DNA of 64,000 nucleotides from Maritalea porphyrae (GTDB taxonomy: Bacteria > Pseudomonadota > Alphaproteobacteria > Rhizobiales > Devosiaceae), in NCBI RefSeq assembly GCF_030159895.1, contig NZ_BSNI01000002.1:870039-934038 (forward strand), given 5' to 3'. The position numbers and the translations under genes are program-made. This document shows positions 9,623 to 18,693 of this stretch, piece by piece (the stretch's first letter is position 1; each line of letters begins with the position of its first letter). Below the pieces are notes generated by a model. That model was not told the DNA's origin. It did not search any database and was given only the letters and a program-made list of their open reading frames with translations.

Positions 9623-9979
9623 CTAAACACCGAGCTCCGCTCGTGCCTTCTTTGTGAGTTTGCTGCAAATAATCTCATAAGCTTGGCTGATATAGGCTTT
9701 GCAGGTTTCTTCATCCCACCCGGCCTCATCTGTAAGTTGTACCCATTTGGCACGTGCTAGATATTTGGCGGGAAAAATGCCTTCCTGAGTAGGCAGAATG
9801 GCAAACGATTCATTCGAACATTTGAAGCTGATCGTGTCTCGGTCTTCGTCATCCCAATGGCTGTAGATCGCAAAAATTTTGCCGCCAATTTTGAAAACAG
9901 AAGCGTTACCCCATTGGACAACGTGGGTCACCTTCGGCAGCGAAAAGCAGAATTTCTCGAATTGGTCTCGGTTCAGCAT
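9623..9979 (-). CDS. MmcQ/YjbR family protein
   Basis: Cytoplasmic protein of 118 residues with the YjbR-like fold: FCFSLPKVTHVVQWG at the start, then FKIGGKIFAIYS and a C-terminal SYEI-like helix (ISQAYEIICSKL). Members are thought to bind DNA or act as accessory proteins; the biochemical role is not established. The ATG at 9979 is 6 bases after the msrA stop, so it is probably translated from the same message. Upstream in-frame starts would overlap msrA. Confidence 0.85.
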   Translation of the reverse strand: MLNRDQFEKFCFSLPKVTHVVQWGNASVFKIGGKIFAIYSHWDDEDRDTISFKCSNESFAILPTQEGIFPAKYLARAKWVQLTDEAGWDEETCKAYISQAYEIICSKLTKKARAELGV

Positions 9980-9984
9980 TGGTT

Positions 9985-10569
9985 TTATGCACCGCCTATG
10001 GTGCAACTTATGCCGGTGCCTTTAAGGCCACAATAGCCGTTTGGGTTTTTGGCCAAATATTGCTGATGATACTCTTCCGCAAAGAAGAATTTGTCGGCGG
10101 ATCTAATTTCAGTGGTAATTGGGCCAAAGCCGCTGTCCTTAAGTGAAAGGGCATAGGCTTCAAAACTCTTTTGCACCACTTCCTCTTGCTCAGCAGAAGT
10201 GAAGTAAATCGCGCTGCGATATTGGCTGCCAACATCGTTACCCTGGCGATTGCCTTGGGTAGGATCGTGTTCTTGCCAAAAATGCACCAGAATCTCTTCA
10301 AGAGATATTTTGTTTGGATCAAAGTTGACCAATACGGCCTCGGCATGACCGGTGTTGCCAGTACAAACATCTTGGTAGCTCGGATTGTCGACACTGCCAC
10401 CTTGATAGCCTACGGCTGTCACCCACACGCCATCAAGCCGCCAAAAAAGCCGTTCAGCCCCCCAAAAACAGCCCAATGCGAGATAGATGGTTTCATTTCC
10501 ATCGGGATAGGGGCCACCAATAGGGTTGCCACTTACAAAGTGATCTAGGTTGTGCATTGCGATATCCAT
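9985..10569 (-). CDS. msrA: Peptide-methionine (S)-S-oxide reductase
   Basis: Repairs methionine-S-sulfoxide in proteins. The 194-residue protein carries the catalytic GCFWGAE motif with nucleophile Cys34, the YQGGS and GHAE segments, and downstream cysteines near the C-terminus (GYCGLKG and SCTIGG) that can serve as resolving residues. The ATG at 10569 follows an AAAGGTGAG ribosome site. It is in line with a small membrane-protein gene 12 bases upstream and the MmcQ gene 6 bases downstream, forming a short minus-strand operon. Confidence 0.96.
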   Translation of the reverse strand: MDIAMHNLDHFVSGNPIGGPYPDGNETIYLALGCFWGAERLFWRLDGVWVTAVGYQGGSVDNPSYQDVCTGNTGHAEAVLVNFDPNKISLEEILVHFWQEHDPTQGNRQGNDVGSQYRSAIYFTSAEQEEVVQKSFEAYALSLKDSGFGPITTEIRSADKFFFAEEYHQQYLAKNPNGYCGLKGTGISCTIGGA

Positions 10570-10581
10570 GTGCTCACCTTT

Positions 10582-10917
10582 TTAAAGCTCGTCAATGTGT
10601 TTGTAGCGTTCGCGTGTACGTGTCCGCCCCAAATAAAGAAAAAACACGCCGAAAATTGCACTGATTAGCCATGCAGGGGCACCCAAAACGGTTATGAAAA
10701 TCGGGTCCCAAACAAATGGATGAACGTAACGTTGCACGACAGCTTGCAGCGTGTTCAGCGTCAATGTGCCAAGCGCTTGGTCAATTTGGAACCAGATCTG
10801 CCCTAAAGGGGTGAATGCCAGTTGATTGGAGCTTAGCACTTTCGCGCCGTCCATAATGATCATGATCAGCATAAGCGCCAAGAATATGGAGCCAATTAGC
10901 CGTGCAATCGTTCGCAT
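10582..10917 (-). CDS. Small hypothetical membrane protein
   Basis: A 111-residue protein from the ATG at 10917 (MRTIARLIG). Two membrane segments are evident: one near the N-terminus (IFLALMLIMIIM) and one near the C-terminus (APAWLISAIFGVFFLYL), ending in a basic RTRTRERYKH tail that should stay in the cytoplasm. The central loop (QALGTLTLNTLQAVVQRYV) would be periplasmic. Similar small proteins are common in alphaproteobacteria next to housekeeping genes, but I do not recognise a named family. The gene precedes msrA. Confidence 0.7.
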   Translation of the reverse strand: MRTIARLIGSIFLALMLIMIIMDGAKVLSSNQLAFTPLGQIWFQIDQALGTLTLNTLQAVVQRYVHPFVWDPIFITVLGAPAWLISAIFGVFFLYLGRTRTRERYKHIDEL

Positions 10918-11124
10918 GAATCGTTCCGTTTGGTCTGTTTTTCTTCCCAAAAGACAATAGGCGCGCAAAAAAAGCGTTTCAAGCGCGTGAACGCATAAGT
11001 GAACACTTGCGATCAGTTTCGCGATCAGTATAGTGCGCGCGATTGCAACGTAATCTCATCCCAAATGATTTGGGTGTTTTTTGCGAAACGCAAGTAATGT
11101 TCTGGCAGCTTCTGCTGTCGCGTC

Positions 11125-11214
11125 GGAGAGGTGGCCGAGTGGTCGAAGGCGCACGCCTGGAACGCGTGTAGGCGGGTAACCGTCTCCAGGGTTCGAATCC
11201 CTGTCTCTCCGCCA
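11125..11214 (+). tRNA. tRNA-Ser (GGA)
   Basis: 90-base serine tRNA with a long variable arm. The acceptor stem GGAGAGG pairs with the 3' end, the D-arm contains GCCGAGTGGTCGAAGGC, and the anticodon loop CTGGAAC reads GGA for UCC/UCU codons. The T-loop GTTCGAATCC is canonical and the 3' CCA is encoded. No integrase gene or duplicated 3' end was seen nearby. Confidence 0.97.
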
Positions 11215-11428
11215 TAAAACTCATATGCAATCCCAGCGAGTAAGTCCGGCTAAATTGCGAAGCGAGCGAACGTGGGTAGCAGCCCCTAGGTCGACATTGC
11301 GTTTTTGTACAAGATCTGAACTTGAATTGTGCGGAGCACAGGGAGTTCCGAATGTTGCACTGGTTGCTGATCCGATACCTGCAACATTGCGGTATGAAAT
11401 GGACTTGAAGACAACACTTTGGGCAAGG

Positions 11429-12874
11429 TTACTTTTTGTCGCCCTTGCGGGTCATTTCACCCCAGCCTTCAACTTTACGAATGAATTGATACCAACCGAT
11501 TACCCGCCAAATGCTGTTTAGTTGTCGGTATCCAAAGTTTTCGAGCACTGCGACCAATCCCAGTTTCAATAGATCAGACGCACGAGGGGAGCGTTGAAGC
11601 TCTAATTCTTCTAGAACAAGGGTCGAGACACCAATGAATGTTCCAAAAACGAAAAAGATGGCAATAAATGCCAGAAGATATGGATAGTTTATCCAGCCTA
11701 GGAAGAAAAATAGCGGCAAAACCAGATATCCGATCAGTTCAGCCAGTGGGCCGATCACGTCAACCAAATAGTTGTTTGGCATCGCGAACATGCCGAATTT
11801 GCCATATTTAGGGTTGAACACCATATCCTTGTTTTTGAAAGCCACTTCCAGTGCGCCACGCTGCCACCGCGTGCGCTGCGATTTGAGAATTTTGAGGTCC
11901 TCGGGAGCTTCAGTCCAACAAACGGGCTCTGGCACATAACGCATTTTATACGCACGCTTTTTGTCCGCCATGTAGCGGTGCAACTTCACGACAAAGTCGT
12001 AGTCTTCGCCGATTGTATCCAGAGACCAGCCGCCAATTTCTAGTGAAACGTCGCGCCTAAATATCCCGAACGCGCCGGATACGATGGAGAGCATTCCCCA
12101 ACTGCTCCATGCCAAACGCGCCATCAAGAATGCGCGGATATATTCCATTGACTGAACCAGCGGAAGGAAGCGTTGTGGCAAGTCAAACTTCACAATCTCA
12201 CCGTTTTCAACGGTGCAGCCATTCAGGACCCTGATTGTCCCACCAACGGCCACCATTTCGTCGGGCTCTTCCATGAAAGGGCGGACGCTGCGCAGCAATG
12301 CTTCTGGCTCAAGCAAAGAATCGGCATCGACCACACAATAGAGCGGATTTCGAGAAAAATTCAGCGCTGCGTTGACAGCGTCAGCTTTGCAGCCGCCATT
12401 TTCTTTGTCGACAACCAAGAGGTTTGGGTAGAGCTTACTCCCATAGACACCACGAATTGGTTCGTGAGGAGCAACTAGCTCATGAGCCCGCGTCACTGGT
12501 TCTAGTGAAAAAGCGTTTTTCAACTCATCTAATGTATTGTCGGTTGATCCATCGTTCGCCACTACAATCTCTAGATTTGGGTATTGCACGAACAGCATTG
12601 AGCGGACATTGGCGACAATTGTTGCACTTTCATTGTATGCGGGCACCAAAATCGACATGGCTGGCGCTTCTTCTGAAATAAGCAATTGCCAGTTCGATTC
12701 TGTGTCTTCTGTTTGTGAGTGCCTTTTTAACTCAAAATAGGCGAAAGGTAGCTGCAATGCGCTGATTAGGTTTTGTAAAATGCCGATTGCAAAGATCGTC
12801 CATAAGAAAAGATGGACCCAACCTTGGTTCGCTGCAAAGTAGGAAAGGACGTTTGTTCCAAAATTTTCAATCAT
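11429..12874 (-). CDS. Membrane family-2 glycosyltransferase (processive, BcsA/PgaC-like)
   Basis: 481-residue inner-membrane polysaccharide synthase. An N-terminal membrane segment (about residues 18-45) precedes a cytoplasmic GT-A domain with ILVPAYNE (75-82), the VDAD metal/UDP motif (182-185), GEDYD (289-293) carrying the catalytic acid, and QRTRWQRG (333-340), the Q-x-x-R-W signature of processive synthases. Hydrophobic spans follow (about 365-430). It overlaps the HEAT-repeat gene by 4 bases (ATGA), so the two are translationally coupled. The product is unknown. No PilZ domain is evident, so regulation by cyclic-di-GMP binding is not indicated. Confidence 0.9.
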   Translation of the reverse strand: MIENFGTNVLSYFAANQGWVHLFLWTIFAIGILQNLISALQLPFAYFELKRHSQTEDTESNWQLLISEEAPAMSILVPAYNESATIVANVRSMLFVQYPNLEIVVANDGSTDNTLDELKNAFSLEPVTRAHELVAPHEPIRGVYGSKLYPNLLVVDKENGGCKADAVNAALNFSRNPLYCVVDADSLLEPEALLRSVRPFMEEPDEMVAVGGTIRVLNGCTVENGEIVKFDLPQRFLPLVQSMEYIRAFLMARLAWSSWGMLSIVSGAFGIFRRDVSLEIGGWSLDTIGEDYDFVVKLHRYMADKKRAYKMRYVPEPVCWTEAPEDLKILKSQRTRWQRGALEVAFKNKDMVFNPKYGKFGMFAMPNNYLVDVIGPLAELIGYLVLPLFFFLGWINYPYLLAFIAIFFVFGTFIGVSTLVLEELELQRSPRASDLLKLGLVAVLENFGYRQLNSIWRVIGWYQFIRKVEGWGEMTRKGDKK

Positions 12875-13968
12875 GTGCGCGCTAACTGATATTCTGCCAG
12901 AACTTGTTTGGCGTTAATCGCCGCAGGCCCATCTTGACGAGACATAAGCCGCAATAATGCAATGCCACCGTCCCCATAGCGCACCAACGCCGTACCGGCA
13001 GTATATCTCACCCACCAGGCCGGGTCCGAAAGCGCGTCATAAATGGTTGGAAGTACCGATGGTTCATTGAGGTTGCCAAGAGCCGCAACGGCCGCTTTTC
13101 GAACATCGTCGTTACCATCAGTTGCAAGTTTGATGAGCTCAGTGGCGGCCGTTTTGCTTCCGATTTGTCCAAGTGACGCAGCAATTGTGGTTCTTATTTG
13201 GCTATTGGTTGAGTTTGTGCGTGCCTTCAGTGCTTCGACGGCCGCTTCGTCGCCGATATTGCCAAGTGCAGCGATTATCGCGACGCAAACACTGTCATTT
13301 ACATCAGAGTCCAAAAGCTGAACAAGTTGCGGCGCGGCCACAACACCAAGTTGAGTTAGAACATCGGCCAAATAAGTGGTGTTTGTTCTGCCAGTTTGCC
13401 TAACTAGCCTCAAAACTTTGCCAACTTGATCCGGCGTACACCTTTTCGCCAAACTCTGGAGCGCTGCAAGTTGGACATAGGGTTCAGCATGATCACCATA
13501 TTTAAACAACAGATCGAATGAAGGTTTGTCGCTCAAATGTGACAACAAGGTAAGAATTCTGATTTTAGGGCCACGTTTTGTCTTATCGAGCAATTCAGAA
13601 AACGCGTCGATCCCAACCCACTTGTGAACCAAACCGACTATTTTTCGAGGTTCCTCGCCTTGCATCGAACGCACATAGTCAAGCGCAATGTCAATTAGTA
13701 GCATATGGTCGCTTGCCTTAATTTGGCTCGCTATGTCGTCTGCTAAATCTATTGGACTGTTTAGCGCGTGCAACAATAATTGGCTCAAATACTTGCGACG
13801 CTCGGTTTCAAAATCCCTGCGTCGCGCAGAGAAATAACGCCTCACAATCAAGATCAAAAGAACTGCGCACGAAACAATGGCCAAAACAAGCGTTGTATTC
13901 CAAATCAGAACGAGCGGATCAAATTGCAGAAATGCTTGTGTAGGGAATGAAATGATCAAATCTTTCAT
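12871..13968 (-). CDS. Membrane-anchored HEAT-repeat protein
   Basis: 365 residues: one N-terminal membrane segment (about 21-43, IWNTTLVLAIVSCAVLLILIV), an arginine-rich juxtamembrane stretch that places the remainder in the cytoplasm, then tandem alpha-helical HEAT repeats to the C-terminus. The repeats are clearest in the second half, with units such as VAIIAALGNIGDEAAVEAL and TTIAASLGQIGSKTAATEL. Such repeats bind other proteins. The gene overlaps the glycosyltransferase gene by 4 bases and follows the Hpt-REC-REC gene. I infer a scaffold linking the synthase to the signalling proteins; no catalytic motif is visible. Confidence 0.85.
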   Translation of the reverse strand: MKDLIISFPTQAFLQFDPLVLIWNTTLVLAIVSCAVLLILIVRRYFSARRRDFETERRKYLSQLLLHALNSPIDLADDIASQIKASDHMLLIDIALDYVRSMQGEEPRKIVGLVHKWVGIDAFSELLDKTKRGPKIRILTLLSHLSDKPSFDLLFKYGDHAEPYVQLAALQSLAKRCTPDQVGKVLRLVRQTGRTNTTYLADVLTQLGVVAAPQLVQLLDSDVNDSVCVAIIAALGNIGDEAAVEALKARTNSTNSQIRTTIAASLGQIGSKTAATELIKLATDGNDDVRKAAVAALGNLNEPSVLPTIYDALSDPAWWVRYTAGTALVRYGDGGIALLRLMSRQDGPAAINAKQVLAEYQLART

Positions 13969-14012
13969 ATCGTTTTGGTTGTTCTCTGCCCCATCGGTTC
14001 GGAGTGTGCAAA

Positions 14013-15170
14013 CTAGTGTGTCGCCCGTTCACCTTGTTCGCCGAGGAGCTTCTCGCAACGCAAAACCAACTCATCGATGTTGAATGGCTTGACAACATAA
14101 TCAGTTGCACCTTGTTCGAGGCCCACTTGAATATCTTTATCTAGTCGTTTTGCACTAAGCATGACGACTGGCAATGAGCGCAAAGACGGGAACTGACGGA
14201 TCATTTGCAAAAGCGCAAGGCCGTCCAAGCCAGGCATCATTCTATCAAGGACCACCAGGCTAGGCGGGTTAGTTTTGAGAATTTCGAGCGCTTGGACGCC
14301 GTCCCGCGCAAATGAACACGGGTAACCTTTCGATCTGAATTTGTTCAAAAGCATGTTGAGCGTCGAGTCATCGTCCTCGACCAAGAGTATGCTTTGGCTA
14401 AGTCGATTCATGCGAAGACGTAGTTTGCGCCCTACAACGTTTGGGTCGAACGGTTTCACAATGTAGTCGGCGGCGCCTGCTGAGAGAGATCGCAATACAG
14501 ATTTGGGTTCGTCGACGGCAGTAATCATGATGACTTCGATTCCGGCAAAGCGGCGTTCGCTCTTAATTCTTTGGAGCAATTCGTATCCGGACATGCTACC
14601 CGGCATCTTGTCATCCAACAAAATCAAGTGCGGATTGACTGCTTCGATCGCAGCATATGCATCGTCCGCGCTTGAAAAAACTGAACAGTTTGCACTTTGT
14701 CCCAATAGCTGGCGTAAAATATCTTGAGCATTCTTGTCGTCATCGACAATCATCACCCGCGCGTTAATCAAGGGTTTTGTTGGCGGTTGTACCATCACCT
14801 CTTTGACAGATGGCGCCGCGGTACTGGGGCGAACAGGTACATTGCGTGAGCGTGCGGCGCTACACGTATCCAACAGATTTTCGGTCAGTGTTTTAACATG
14901 CTCTAAGTCAATTGGCGCACTTTGACCAAGATAGTCTTCGAGCTCAGTGGCGCGGTCCGTTATGTCCGGTAGCCCATAAGTGGTGCCTGTGCCCGCCAAA
15001 TTATGCGCGACCTCAGCTGCCAACTCAAAATCTGACTGAACTAAAATGCCCATTGCGAGTTTCATCAAGAAATCGTAGAGCGCTTCCTCGCGCTCGGATA
15101 AGGACGACAAGTATTGAAGCCGCAAATCATCCATTGCGATGTCAAAACTACTGTTTGTTGATGTGCTCAT
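14013..15170 (-). CDS. Phosphorelay protein Hpt-REC-REC
   Basis: 385 residues with three signalling modules and no output domain. An N-terminal Hpt helix bundle contains the phosphorylatable His56 in AHNLAGTG. The first receiver (about 138-255) has the acidic pocket VDDD and probable phospho-acceptor Asp186 (LLDDKMPG). The second receiver (about 262-380) has VEDDD, phospho-acceptor Asp309 (LDRMMPG) and a terminal VVKPF lysine. It lies between the lone receiver and the HEAT-repeat gene. Output must be by protein contact, plausibly with the HEAT protein. Confidence 0.9.
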   Translation of the reverse strand: MSTSTNSSFDIAMDDLRLQYLSSLSEREEALYDFLMKLAMGILVQSDFELAAEVAHNLAGTGTTYGLPDITDRATELEDYLGQSAPIDLEHVKTLTENLLDTCSAARSRNVPVRPSTAAPSVKEVMVQPPTKPLINARVMIVDDDKNAQDILRQLLGQSANCSVFSSADDAYAAIEAVNPHLILLDDKMPGSMSGYELLQRIKSERRFAGIEVIMITAVDEPKSVLRSLSAGAADYIVKPFDPNVVGRKLRLRMNRLSQSILLVEDDDSTLNMLLNKFRSKGYPCSFARDGVQALEILKTNPPSLVVLDRMMPGLDGLALLQMIRQFPSLRSLPVVMLSAKRLDKDIQVGLEQGATDYVVKPFNIDELVLRCEKLLGEQGERATH

Positions 15171-15206
15171 TGATACTACTTTTTGGCGACTACGCAGCCA
15201 AACTCA

Positions 15207-15611
15207 CTAATTTTGTGTCGCAGCTTTTTCCAGAATGCCGCGCACTTTGTTCGGTAATTCCATCGGGTCAAATGGTTTGCTGATAACTGCTGAGGCGCCC
15301 ATTTCCAAATATGCTTGGACTTCTGCTGGCTGAACGCGTGCCGTCATGAAAACGATTGGCGTGTTAGCGTTGGATGGCATTTCTTTGAGCGACTTTAGCG
15401 TTGCGGGTCCGCCCATTGTTGGCATCATTACGTCAAGCAATACTAGATCGGGTGCCAATCCTTCAATTTCTTGAATTGCTTCTATCCCGCTTGAACAACA
15501 CGAAACCTGGAACCCACCGACGGTCTCGAGTGAAAGCTTCGCAACGCTTAGAATGTCGGCTTCATCGTCTACACATAGTATGTGTGGTTTTTCGATTTGC
15601 TGAGTGTTCAA
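15207..15611 (-). CDS. Single-domain response regulator (CheY-like receiver)
   Basis: 134-residue receiver domain without output domain. The acidic pair is in CVDDEAD, the phospho-acceptor is Asp60 (LLDVMMP), with FMTAR threonine and SKPFDP lysine positions conserved. The start is a TTG with AGGA a few bases upstream. It sits between the large hybrid-type sensory kinase gene (upstream) and the Hpt-REC-REC gene, which suggests a relay kinase to receiver to Hpt to receiver. Confidence 0.9.
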   Translation of the reverse strand: MNTQQIEKPHILCVDDEADILSVAKLSLETVGGFQVSCCSSGIEAIQEIEGLAPDLVLLDVMMPTMGGPATLKSLKEMPSNANTPIVFMTARVQPAEVQAYLEMGASAVISKPFDPMELPNKVRGILEKAATQN

Positions 15612-15663
15612 ATTTCCTAACCCCTATCAATGTCACAATCGAGTTGTGCCAATTCCAATTCTC

Positions 15664-18600
15664 TTAGGTAACGGGTTCGAATTCAGCCCAGAATACTGTC
15701 TCAACGTTCGGCGTGGATTCAAATCCAATTGCACCGTTCATTTGCTCGACAATTTGTTTGCTAATCATCAAGCCCAACCCTGTTCCACCCTTTTTTCGGG
15801 TGCTCGAAGAGTCAGCTTGAGCGAATTTAGTAAATATCCGGTTCCTAAACTCGTCGGGAATTCCTGATCCGTTGTCTGCAACGCAAATTCTGACCCGTTT
15901 GCCGACACGCTTGGTTTCCACCCGAACTCTGCCCCCGGCGGGCGAGAATTTGCAGGCGTTTGATATAAAATTCGTCAACACTTGGTTGAAGCGCAGTTCG
16001 TCAACATGCAGCTTTAGGGCTTTATCTGGTTGTATGAGTTCAAGCTCAACTTCGTGTTTTTCTGCGTACGACGCATTGAGAGAAAGTGATTGGGTCAACA
16101 AGTATTCAAGGCTTAAGTCTTTGAATTCATAATGCATTTGCCCCGAACCGAGCTTCTCCATATCCAAAATGTCGTTCACGATCGCAATCAGCCGTTCGCT
16201 GTTGTTGTGAGCGATCTGCAACAAGTCAGAAACCTTCTCCGGTAGATCCTTTGAGAAGGCGCCAATGATGAGCCCAAGTGCTCCGCTAATTGATGTTATA
16301 GGGGTGCGCAATTCATGGCTTACTGTTGCGATAAACTCGTCCTTGATCAGTTGGGTTTTCTTTCTCTCCGTTAGGTTAATCATTTGTTTCAAAAAGTACT
16401 TTGGTTCGCCATTTGCCTTTTTTACAAGTGAAACATGTTGCTCCACCCAAACGATTTTACCTGCCTTTGTGATCAGGCGTTTTTCAACGGAATAGAACGA
16501 AATAGCGCCAGCCAAAACTTGTTTCATCTGCTGTGCGTCTAAACTAATGTCATCGGGGTGTGAGAGCTTTGAGTTTGTACCCTTCAACTCATCTTCTTCG
16601 TAGCCAAGCAACTGTTGCAACGCGTTGTTCGCACGGATCAACTTACCTTCAGGAGATATTGCAACCGCAGGAATTGGCGCAAGTTGCATGGTTTGTCTGA
16701 AGTTTTGTTCTTCTTGTTTTAGAGCCTCTTCTGCGGCCACTCGATCAGTTATGTCTCGAATGCTTCCAACAAAAGCTATGTCTCCGTCTTGCTGAATTTG
16801 GTTTACGCCCAATTCCATTGGGAAAATTGAACCGTCTTTCCGCATTGCAGAAACTGTACGGCCCATGCCGATTATTCTTTTTTTGCCGGTCGACAAGAAA
16901 TTATGAATATAGCCATCATGTTGGGAGTGGTAAGGCTCAGGCATGAGAACGTTCACATTCTTGCCAATTACTTCATCGGCGGCATATCCAAATATGCGTT
17001 CTGCCGAAGGGTTGAACCCCAAAATCCTTCCGTCCTTTGAAATTTGAACAACACCGTCGACGACAGTGTCCAATACTGCCTGTAGACCATTCCTAGCATT
17101 CGCGATTTCGCTCGTCTTGTAGTCCACCTCTGCCCGGACGCGAGCAGCCGAGTTTGTGACCGTCGCCAAAAACAGGCCGAGCAAGCAAGAGATCAGCGAG
17201 CCGCCGACAAGAATATATTCAGGTTGGTGATTTGTTGTTTGCGCCGTAAATGCCGTTGTGCTGCACCAGATTATTGTCCACTCCTTTTGCAGAAGGTCTA
17301 TGGTTTTTTGGCGCTTTAGTGGGTTGAAACTGTTAGGCAGGCTCGCGACTTCATTTGAACTAGAATAGATCAGTTTATCTTCGTCTTCGGCTTTGCCTGC
17401 ATAGATGGCAACATTGAACAATGAGCCTTGCGCTGAGGTTAAGTCCTGCAACAAGTTCTTGCCGATAAATGGCGCGTAAACCCACCCAAGCAATGTTGAT
17501 GATATCGGTTCGCCTTCGGTGCGCGCCAGCGGGGTTTCATAGATTGGATGCAGCAATAAGAAACCTGGCGTTTGTTCGCTGTCTTGTACTAATAGAATTC
17601 TGTCTGTAATTGCAGAATTTCGGGTTTTGGCCGCTAAGTCCGCCGCGGCCTTCCGATTGCGTTCAAACGCAATATTTAGGCCCAATGCGGGGGCATTAGT
17701 CTCAATTGGTTCTATGAATTGAATTATGTAATTGCTGTCTTCAAAAACTTCCGGGTGCGGTGCAAACTCGGCTGCCCCGTCGCGTTGTTGCGAAGCAATA
17801 AACTGTCGCATGTCGCGTTGATCTACGCTTTTTATGAACCCAATTCCGCTTATCCCGGGAAAGCTCTCAGCGACATTTAGCGTCTGCACATAGGAACGCC
17901 ATTCTTGTCGGCTAACGGTTTCCGAAGCGTAGATGAGACCGGCACTACCTAGCACAGCGTTTTCATAGGAGTGGATTTTGCTTTTGAGGGCGTCTTCATT
18001 TTCCGAAACCAATGCATCAAACTGTGTGTTTACGCTGCGCTCTAAGCTCGAGTGAGTTGCTTGCCATGCAAACACGGTACTGCTGAATACGGCCACAGGA
18101 ATAGCATAAACGGCCACCCAATCGCTGAGCTTGCGCGCCCTAGCATGCTCTTGCAGGTGCCGTCTTTGAAAGAAATCGAGATATGCTGGAGCAAATATAA
18201 CAACGCCCAAGAACTGAGCGAACCAATCTCGCGCAGCAATATTGCCAATTTCTTCAATTGGGAGGGAATATCCGGGAATAAGTAGCAACGCTGGTAACAT
18301 GCTTAAAATGGAAAAAACCAATACCAGCAAAGCAAAATCCCTTGTTCCAGTGCTAAGCTCGCGCGCGCCATCCCGTAAGCGACCCAAGAACTTTGCAACA
18401 ACTAAAGAGGAGAAAGGAGAAATCAGTGCGGTCAGTGCGAGAGCGGCAAAATGATGATTTTCAAGGCTTGCTTCTTGCTTTGTTACGTCAAAAAACAACA
18501 AGAGCGAGAATATGGTTGTTCCCAGAACAATCACAAGCGAATAGCGGACTTGGAAAAGGAATAGCCAAACTGCAAGTCCGGCAGGCAGCCAAATAATCAA

Positions 18601-18693
18601 CGCATCTAATTGCGAAACGGACATTGCAAAGCTAATGATTGCAAAGATGAAGCTCGCCATTGTCGCAGCGGCTTGTCTAAATGCTCTATCCAA
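15664..18693 (-). CDS. MASE1-CHASE-PAS-PAS sensor histidine kinase
   Basis: 1009-residue membrane kinase. An N-terminal MASE1-like multi-span region (about 1-210) is followed by a periplasmic CHASE domain (about 215-480, GISGIGFIKSV region), two PAS domains (about 540-790), HisKA with His793 (SHELRTP) and a HATPase domain with DNGSGIP and GTGLGL. The first PAS domain resembles the FixL haem-PAS: MPEPYHSQHDGY with His592 and IIGMGR with Arg612. The gene starts at TTG 18693 with GAGAG ahead; ATG 18660 lacks a ribosome site. It heads a minus-strand operon with two receiver genes and the HEAT/glycosyltransferase pair, and diverges from a second MASE1-CHASE kinase. Confidence 0.92.
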   Translation of the reverse strand: MDRAFRQAAATMASFIFAIISFAMSVSQLDALIIWLPAGLAVWLFLFQVRYSLVIVLGTTIFSLLLFFDVTKQEASLENHHFAALALTALISPFSSLVVAKFLGRLRDGARELSTGTRDFALLVLVFSILSMLPALLLIPGYSLPIEEIGNIAARDWFAQFLGVVIFAPAYLDFFQRRHLQEHARARKLSDWVAVYAIPVAVFSSTVFAWQATHSSLERSVNTQFDALVSENEDALKSKIHSYENAVLGSAGLIYASETVSRQEWRSYVQTLNVAESFPGISGIGFIKSVDQRDMRQFIASQQRDGAAEFAPHPEVFEDSNYIIQFIEPIETNAPALGLNIAFERNRKAAADLAAKTRNSAITDRILLVQDSEQTPGFLLLHPIYETPLARTEGEPISSTLLGWVYAPFIGKNLLQDLTSAQGSLFNVAIYAGKAEDEDKLIYSSSNEVASLPNSFNPLKRQKTIDLLQKEWTIIWCSTTAFTAQTTNHQPEYILVGGSLISCLLGLFLATVTNSAARVRAEVDYKTSEIANARNGLQAVLDTVVDGVVQISKDGRILGFNPSAERIFGYAADEVIGKNVNVLMPEPYHSQHDGYIHNFLSTGKKRIIGMGRTVSAMRKDGSIFPMELGVNQIQQDGDIAFVGSIRDITDRVAAEEALKQEEQNFRQTMQLAPIPAVAISPEGKLIRANNALQQLLGYEEDELKGTNSKLSHPDDISLDAQQMKQVLAGAISFYSVEKRLITKAGKIVWVEQHVSLVKKANGEPKYFLKQMINLTERKKTQLIKDEFIATVSHELRTPITSISGALGLIIGAFSKDLPEKVSDLLQIAHNNSERLIAIVNDILDMEKLGSGQMHYEFKDLSLEYLLTQSLSLNASYAEKHEVELELIQPDKALKLHVDELRFNQVLTNFISNACKFSPAGGRVRVETKRVGKRVRICVADNGSGIPDEFRNRIFTKFAQADSSSTRKKGGTGLGLMISKQIVEQMNGAIGFESTPNVETVFWAEFEPVT

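Noticed and set aside
11225-11521. Frame after the tRNA-Ser gene as a possible integrated-element remnant
   Set aside because: No integrase similarity, no repeat of the tRNA 3' end seen, and it runs into the glycosyltransferase gene on the opposite strand.
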